From: Plectrocnemia conspersa
Taxonomy: Eukaryota; Arthropoda; Insecta; Trichoptera; Polycentropodidae
NCBI GenBank assembly: GCA_009617715.1
Contig: VTFK01000407.1
Span: forward strand, 453,142-517,141
Reading direction: 5' to 3'
DNA length: 64,000 nucleotides
Part shown: piece by piece, positions 58,108 through 64,000 of the stretch
Layout of the letters: each line of letters opens with the position of its first letter
Numbering within the stretch: the first letter of the stretch is position 1
Program-made: the position numbers and the translations under genes
Notes under the pieces: generated by a model
The model's database searches: none
Told to the model about the DNA's origin: nothing
What the model saw: the letters and a program-made list of their open reading frames with translations, nothing else

Positions 58108-60832
58108 GTATTGTTTCGTTGTTCTTTATTATTGTTCTAAATAAGGTATATCGTTGTTATTCTAATGCAGAACTTTGGACCCAAAACCAACTTCAAGAAG
58201 AAAAAGCTTCGAATCGGCGAATTCAAAGGGTTCCCGGAGTTCTCCAGGTTCGTGCAGGAGAAGTTTCAACACTTGCCGCTGCTCGGAAACTACCGCATCA
58301 TCGAGCAGTGCTCGCTGGAGTACGAGCCCAACAGGGGCGCCTCCATAGATCCGCACATCGACGACTGCTGGGTGTGGGGCGAGCGCATCGTCACCGTCAA
58401 CTGCCTCTCCGACTCCGTACTGACAATGACGCCTTACAAGGGAGATCCTAGTAGATATAACCTCACCGACTGCTCGTCCTATAATAGGGTTGTGAACGAA
58501 ATTGGACATTATATAGACGAATCGAATTTAGCGCCGTTTGAATACTCCAAAGAAAACCAACAGTCTGATATAGTAATTAGGATACCGATGCCAAGGTAAT
58601 TATAATTGTTCATTATTTTTTTATTTATTCTAAACCTCACAAACCTCTAAACTTAAAAATTTGTTTATCAGCGGAGCACTACCATAATGTTTTCATACAA
58701 ATAACATTCTAATTATGAAATGGTACTTGATTTTGCACTCAAAAAATGGATGTATACTTAATGATATATTGACCCTGACATGATTATAAATGATTATGGA
58801 AAATGCAAAAAAAGTTTTATATTGTGTCGGTGATGTTTGTTTTGATGTAATAAGTTATTTTGATTTCTAACTGATATTAAAAAAAAAATTAGACACATTA
58901 GATTATGCATTTAGTGATTATAATATAATTAAAATATCAATCAATCGTCATAGATAAGGTTTACCTAGATATTCCTAATCTAATGGATGAATATTGTGAT
59001 GATTAATTAAAATCAAGCTAAGTCGTACATATTAGATATTGAAAGTTCTCTAATGTACTACTTAACTCATAGAGAATATCTTGTATCAAAAAAAGATGTT
59101 ACGCAAAGTCGTTTTATCCATCAATGAGTCAGAAAGATCCATTCGTCTGCAAAGCGGGTTTAACTCTGGATTATGGAAGTACTGCTGGACCCGTTATTAA
59201 AACTTCATTACTTCTATAATATTTAGTGGTCTTCACTGAGATTAATGGTTTTACTTCGTTTAAGATCCTCGTTCTATTTGTTATGTATGTTCCACAACAA
59301 AATAAATATCGCACCTGTTGCTTTTGACTCTTCTAGCACTCGCAAAATCAAGGACATTCTTCGCGCGCTTGTCGCAATAAGGACATAGGGTATGTGCTCT
59401 TGTTTACAAACTAAATAGAAGGTCATTTAATACATATAAATGCGAACAAAAAGTTTGATTTGCTGATTTCGTTAAATTCACAAAATACAGTTGAAAGAAC
59501 CTAATCTCAAATTTTGTCTAGTCCCCCCTATAACGAAGTCCCAATCTCTACGCTATAGAGGGGTCGACTGTAAGTCTACTAATGAAATTTATCACACTAA
59601 AAGGGTACAAATCAGCACTATTTGTAAAGTGCAAAAATTTCAACGACAAAATATCTATCCCTTGCATGGAATATACCAGTATGTTAGAATATTTGGTCGA
59701 ACAGTTTCATTATTATAGCGACAAAGCTTTCATTTCTCCCACTGTTGTCAGACCCCATTTATTCACTCTTTAATGAGTAGAAAAGGATTTCGACTCGATA
59801 TATGTTGTGCATATATCGATTATTCTCAACGACAATTGGCTGCCATAATTCTTTAGTAAAAAATAAATCGAAGTACGCAATTGTCAATGCGTCAGTTGGT
59901 GATGGATATTTTGCCTCTAGGAGTTCTTGAAATTATGGTAAATGAGGTATATTGGTAAAAGCTTGATTCAAAAACAATGCGACAAATGCTTCTTCAATTT
60001 CAGGTTCGTTATCGAAGTATCATATAAGAAGTTATCGCTTGGGAGTTGATTGCTATCGATATAATTTTCAGAATCGGTGGAGCTGCTGATTCTTCGAGCT
60101 CTAATATTTCACTTTCAACACTTTAATTGTCTGCTATCATTGTGAAGGCTTAAAATAAATTGAATAATTTTACAAAAAATGATGGAAAAACGTTCTCATT
60201 TAAGACACACGCCATCCGTGCGATAGAATGCAACTGAAATGGATCACAAGATCTAAAAAATTCTGAATCTTGTAGTGCATCTTGTTTGCACGATCATGAT
60301 AGCATTCAAACTTCTGTTCCATGCGTACGCACATAAAGTATGGCACTGCATATACGCACACAAATTTTAAAAAACATCGTAGCAGCAAAGGGTTAATATA
60401 TAATTCTTTTTTTATCTAAATCTTGCATATCACTCACTATAATAATTGAAAATATCTTTTTAATGGCATTTGAAATACAAATGACGCATAAATGCGTCAA
60501 CGGCTCCTAACATTGTTTATGAAAAAAATGGGACATTTCATTCTATGATTCTTAATTTGCATAATGAAATGAGGTTTATCCTACAACACTTACGAGAAAT
60601 TTCATTTTTATCTTTCAGACGCTCAATAATCGTACTTTACGGCGAAGCTAGATACACGTGGGAACACTGTGTTTTGAGAGAAGACATAACAGAAAGGAGG
60701 GTATGTTTAGCTTACAGAGAATTTACACCGCCGTTTTTGCCAGGCGGCGAATTAGAGAACGAAGGGAGCGAAATACTGGATACTGCCAACTCTTACTGGA
60801 ATCATCTGTACGTCAGCAAAGCGATTCATTAA
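57747..60832 (+). CDS. ALKBH4: ALKBH4-type 2-oxoglutarate/Fe(II) dioxygenase
   Basis: Three exons: 57747-58107, 58171-58595 and 60619-60832. ALKBH4 is an AlkB-family dioxygenase reported to demethylate methyl-lysine on actin, with DNA 6mA activity also claimed. The start at 57747 gives MSACGCKGCRTCLICERDNG, matching the family's CGCKGxRTCLICER N-terminus. The core has LSQSGRRKQ, FGPKTNFKKKKL, the iron-binding HxD in IDPHIDDCWVWGER, the distal histidine in ARYTWEHCV and the 2-oxoglutarate arginine region in ERRVCLAYREF. Between the N-terminus and the core are two CxxC pairs (YVYCSHC and YVYCPIC), unlike my recollection of the human protein. Exon 1 has a one-base frame break at 57821-57824 (extra T likely); without correction a TAG follows at 57840-57842. 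The EML gene lies upstream; a tetraspanin converges from downstream. Confidence 0.9.
58171..58595 (+). CDS. ALKBH4 coding exon 2: catalytic core
   Basis: Acceptor ATGCAG|AAC, donor CCAAG|GTAATT, phase 0 in and phase 2 out. Encodes the HxD iron site and most of the double-stranded beta-helix. Noticeably GC-rich compared with its introns. The opposite-strand frame at 58162-58509 is a shadow. Confidence 0.92.
58596..60618 (+). other. ALKBH4 intron 2
   Basis: AT-rich, with a piggyBac-like relic toward its 3' part (about 59790-60392). A patch at 59510-59570 (CCCCCCTATAACG ... CTATAGAGGGGTCG) has weak dyad symmetry. Confidence 0.6.
59790..60392 (-). pseudogene. Possible piggyBac-like transposon relic
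   Basis: Read on the - strand, the sequence starts CCCTTTGCTGCTACGATG directly after a TTAA (60393-60396), a piggyBac-type terminus. A broken frame farther in gives an acidic serine-rich stretch (ELDSSSSTDSENYIDSNQLP). Acidic N-termini are usual in piggyBac transposases. No catalytic motif and no second terminus were found, so class and extent are provisional. Confidence 0.4.
60619..60832 (+). CDS. ALKBH4 coding exon 3
   Basis: Acceptor TTTCAG|ACG, phase 2 in. Encodes RRSIIVLYGEARYTWEHCVL, ERRVCLAYREFTPPFLPGGE and a C-terminus ending VSKAIH, stop TAA 60830-60832. Contains the distal iron histidine and the 2-oxoglutarate arginine region. AATAAA at 61433-61438 is one candidate poly(A) signal. 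Confidence 0.92.
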
Positions 60833-61501
60833 ACTCGATATTTTTTTATACATAAAATGGTCAATTAGTAAAATTTACTTCTTTTACCTATATTTAATAG
60901 TAGTTAACCATCCTGATTTATATTAATTACGCAATACTTACCGTTTAATCGATTTTATAGTTTTTTAACAATTTATCCCGTTAAGTTAAAACTGTTCATA
61001 TGATGTGCATTTTTTATATTATATACTGTGATATAATTGTGTATTGATTTTAATAATTGAACATTTTTACGCATAAAACAAGATGGACTGGAAACAACTG
61101 AGGATGAGACTTGTAACTTTGGTAAATTATTTTTTTGAGATATTTTACAAATAGTTATGGAATGCAAATTTAATTTGCAGATGTTATACGTCATATATAT
61201 TTCAGTCTTATCGAACCACCGTGTATTTTAAACTAAGCTTTGTGTATATTTTTGCTGGCGTTGTGATTTTGTGATTCTTATTGTTTGATAGAAATTTAGA
61301 TCTCATATTAAGATTTAGCTCTTTGTCAATTTATCATTAATATATGAAAAATTCAACTGAGTTGAACATCAAAACAACTTGTAGTTTTCAGTTTTATTAT
61401 TTATTAGAAAAAACTAACTATAGTCAGTGTAAAATAAAAACAATATCTACTTACATGCTCTTTATTTAAGTTTTACAGTGATAAAAAGCACAATTTAAAT
61501 G

Positions 61502-61547
<46 letters not shown>

Positions 61548-61686
61548 TAAATGTATTTAATAAATATCTTCAAATATACCATTCTTCTTATTATCTAATC
61601 TCGTTATTGTTTTAAGATTATATGGTTTTGTTAAAATGAAAAAATATGTACATTAATTTTATGTCGGATGGTAATCTTTCTAAGAA
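60833..61686. other. Convergent intergenic region between ALKBH4 and the tetraspanin
   Basis: Should hold both 3' untranslated ends. Candidate poly(A) signals are AATAAA on + at 61433-61438 and on - at 61461-61466 (TTTATT on +). These positions would make the two 3' ends abut or overlap. Confidence 0.5.
61508..61544. repeat. (TA)n microsatellite
   Basis: About 37 bases of TA repeat between the convergent genes. Confidence 0.95.
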
Positions 61687-61881
61687 TTAAGCATGAGAGT
61701 TTCCAATGCTCGGTACATATATCACCGGAGATGTCGGCAACGGTTGCTTTACTTGACTGGCTTCCATTTGTGTGTAAGCATTGATCATCTGCTCTCGGAT
61801 TTCCCATCTACGTCTTTCTCTATCAGTTTTCGTCTGTCTGATAGCTTTAGCGAGCATCAAAGCGAAGATGATACCGATGAA
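61687..61881 (-). CDS. Tetraspanin last exon: end of TM4 and cytoplasmic tail
   Basis: Acceptor TTTTTAG|TTC at 61882; encodes FIGIIFALMLAKAIRQTKTD and the tail, stop TAA at 61689-61687. The + strand frame here is a shadow. Confidence 0.9.
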   Translation of the reverse strand, partial: FIGIIFALMLAKAIRQTKTDRERRRWEIREQMINAYTQMEASQVKQPLPTSPVIYVPSIGNSHA

Positions 61882-63591
61882 CTAAAAATTAAATCAAATA
61901 TTAGTTCTTACTATAGAAAATATTTTCTGCTATTAGATCATTAAGAAAAATAAATAGGAACAGATGCAAATATTGTTTGCTGAATAATCTTAAAACGATC
62001 GTTGCTGTCAAGCCATCAAGGAGCTTATTTGATACGGAATAGCTAATATTGGTAGTGCCTCATGCATTGCTATGCATTGTGTGGCACATTTCGTTCGATA
62101 AATTATTGAGTCAAATGTAAGTTATATGATTATATATTTATCTAATTTTCAAGATACCTAAACTGTGTTTCAAATTCCATAATTCAGGATATAGACTTGC
62201 TGAAATTTTTTCAAATATGATTTTTTAAGTTTATATAAAAAGCTCTATGAATAAAGGGCTTTCTTTATTATAAATACTATTTTAAATCTGATCTTTATTG
62301 CATCTTAATGCTTTGTTCTCTTCTTAACTACCGACTGCATTGGCCGTCAAGTTTTTGTTTTTGGAAAAAGTCTTAAAGTATAATATAGAAATCCTACATA
62401 ATTGTCCAGTAGAAAGTAACAATCGAACAAAGGTGCTTTACAAACAGATAACAAAATAATCATAATTTTTTAAGCAAACACACTGCTTGTTAACAATTCA
62501 TACAATTTATTAATGATTTTTGACACACGCCTAGAAAACAATAGGCACCGTCTCATGCGAAAAAAATATTGTTTATCATCAGGAAGTGACTGCAATGGTT
62601 TCGTTTATAAAGGGTTACCCGTGAAACATACCCTTGATTTATTAGAGGCAGAGTACTGCTATTGGTCTAAATAAGCCTATTTTAATGTATAAAAGACACT
62701 TTCTCACATTAGACCGGCAGAAATCAGAGAACCTGTCTCTTCTATAGCTTATGGTCTACCGAACATGGTCTTTGCAGTGCTACAACTCTTTTGGATTAAA
62801 CTGGACTTCAAATAAATTTTGGACAATTAAACAAATTTTCCTATTCCTTAGTCTAAAAAGATCAGATTGAAGATCAAAAAGAAACTTACCTGTATGAATG
62901 AGATTGTCATAGCTCCAGTTCCCAAAAGTATTGCACTCCTTGTAATAAGAAACGATAAACCATCTAAACAGCCTTCGTTATAAACTGTATCATTGACGGG
63001 AACATTATAGCAAGATTCGGGATACTGTCGAGTTTCATTCGTGGAAAGATCGCCCCTCCAATCGATCGTTTGCCATTCGACCTTGTCATAAACTCCGCAA
63101 CACTCCAACTAAAAAAAGTTAAATTAATATCCCTAAGTAAATCAATATATGTACTCGAATGACTAACATTTTCTTGAACTGTATCAATGGCAATTTTCGA
63201 TTCGCCGTCTTTGCCGTAGTGATACATCGTTTCGTTGAATTTATCGGCAATAAACTGATTCATTCCTCCGACAGAAGCATATGCCGCAAATCCTGCTGCG
63301 ATCTCCAATATGAAAACTGCTCCCAACAATAGAGCAAACTGTAAGAATATGCATTCGTAGTTATAGCGCTGTAAGACTTGACTTTATATATGTTTGACTT
63401 ACAATATTGATCATGGCTGTACTCTCTTTGGCAGCTCCCAAGCAACCAAACATGGATACTCCCAACATGATGATTCCAATAGCAATCAAGAGCGACGCTG
63501 GTGAAAAGTATGCATCGTGAATGAAGTGACGGACGTCGAAATATATTGCGTAGATTGTTGTTCCGATAGATAAAATAAGCATTGCTGTCAA
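61687..63591 (-). CDS. Tetraspanin, 5' part beyond the window
   Basis: Four - strand exons in transcript order: 63591-63403, 63338-63168, 63108-62890, 61881-61687, all joined in phase 0. Tetraspanins organise membrane microdomains. Visible are the end of TM1 (LTAMLILSIGTTIYAIYF), TM2 (SLLIAIGIIMLGVSMFGCLG), TM3 (FALLLGAVFILEIAAGFAAY), a large extracellular loop and TM4 (ILLGTGAMTISFIQFIGIIF). The loop has the diagnostic ECCGV motif plus PESC and EGC, four cysteines in all, and three N-glycosylation sequons (two NET, one NDT). The C-terminal tail is charged (RQTKTDRERRRWEIREQM) and ends SIGNSHA. The start codon exon, with the cytoplasmic N-terminus and most of TM1, must lie to the right of 63591, probably past 64000. 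The subfamily is unassigned. Confidence 0.92.
61882..62889 (-). other. Tetraspanin intron
   Basis: About 1.0 kb, AT-rich, with no feature recognised. Confidence 0.7.
62890..63108 (-). CDS. Tetraspanin exon: large extracellular loop and start of TM4
   Basis: 73 codons, acceptor TTTTTTAG|TTG, donor ATACAG|GTAAGT. Opens with LECCGVYDKVEWQTIDW and carries PESC, VNDTVYNEGC and the TM4 start. Confidence 0.92.
63168..63338 (-). CDS. Tetraspanin exon: TM3 and first part of the loop
   Basis: 57 codons, acceptor TTACAG|TTT, donor GAAAAT|GTTAGT. Encodes TM3, then GGMNQFIADKFNETMYHYGK and IDTVQEN leading into the CCG motif. Confidence 0.9.
63403..63591 (-). CDS. Tetraspanin exon: end of TM1, small loop, TM2
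   Basis: 63 codons, acceptor TTACAG|TTG, donor ATT|GTAAGT. Encodes the SIGTTIYAIYFDV segment, the small loop with SPASLLIAIG, and the TM2 and FGCLGAAKEST turn typical of tetraspanins. Confidence 0.92.
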
Positions 63592-64000
63592 CTGTAATAA
63601 AATAAGAGTTATTATTGTATGACATAGCGGTAGCTTGTTTATGAAACAATGGAATTAGAACATTCTTTAAGTAAGAACTTGGGTTCTTTTAATAAAGATT
63701 CTTTGACATGTTAATTGATTGGCTTTCAATACAGGTATTCTAGCAATTTTTTCAATACTAAAGTACTGATATTGACTCAAAGGATGTTTCGGTATTCATA
63801 ATCCTACATACTTTTATGTTGTATGGAAATATCATTAACAGTTGTTAGGTGAACTTAGAGTTTAATGATCTTGGCTACGTTTCTAAGCCAGCTTAATTCG
63901 CTATCTTGTTTCAATGTCGGCTATTTTAAAAATTAAAAAATTGTAGCTCCGTTAAAAATAATCTCTCAAACGTGCTTTATAATAAAATAAGATTTGAAAA
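63592..64000 (-). other. Tetraspanin intron running off the window
   Basis: No start-codon exon for a tetraspanin was found before the window ends, so this is taken as intron. Confidence 0.6.

Noticed and set aside
58162..58509. 115-codon - strand frame opposite ALKBH4 exon 2
   Set aside because: It is a shadow of a strongly conserved + strand exon.

Overview
The window looks like nuclear DNA from an insect. It is AT-rich, with spliced genes (GT/AG introns), a very long first intron, and many degraded transposons and miniature elements of types common in insects. I cannot fix the order or species. No rRNA or intact tRNA gene, CRISPR array or bacterial-type operon was seen.

Three protein genes are supported. 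(1) A doublecortin-domain EMAP-like (EML) gene on the + strand fills roughly 4.9-54.6 kb: two DCX repeats, a HELP motif and a tandem WD40 propeller, about 1035 residues from 17 coding exons. Its first coding exon sits in a GC-rich island at 4.9-5.5 kb and is separated from exon 2 by a 35-kb intron. A second splice donor at 36.3 kb marks a probable alternative first exon that would skip DCX repeat 1. (2) An ALKBH4-type 2-oxoglutarate/Fe(II) dioxygenase gene, three exons on the + strand (57747-60832). (3) The last four coding exons of a tetraspanin on the - strand (63591-61687), converging on ALKBH4; its 5' end lies beyond the right edge.

Both + strand genes carry a single-base reading-frame break in otherwise well-conserved exons. 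In the last EML exon one base seems missing at about 53768. In ALKBH4 exon 1 one base seems extra at 57821-57824. In both, the protein continues in the next frame with family-typical sequence. I favour residual assembly indels over two pseudogenes, but reads are needed to decide.

The rest is mobile-element debris: a DUF7869-like transposon protein relic (2.2-3.9 kb, -), a dead non-LTR retrotransposon (15.2-17.0 kb), a mariner relic (36.5-38.0 kb), two tRNA-derived SINEs, two hAT-type MITEs with exact 8-bp target duplications, two TTAA-flanked piggyBac-like MITEs, a TA-flanked element with 34-bp inverted ends, a 1.2-kb foldback element, a four-copy hairpin MITE, an LTR-like block at 55.6-56.2 kb, and several unnamed dispersed repeats. 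I found no multi-gene system of a new kind. The most useful observations are the two frame breaks, the alternative EML promoter candidate, the doubled CxxC insert in ALKBH4, and the set of precisely delimited mobile elements.
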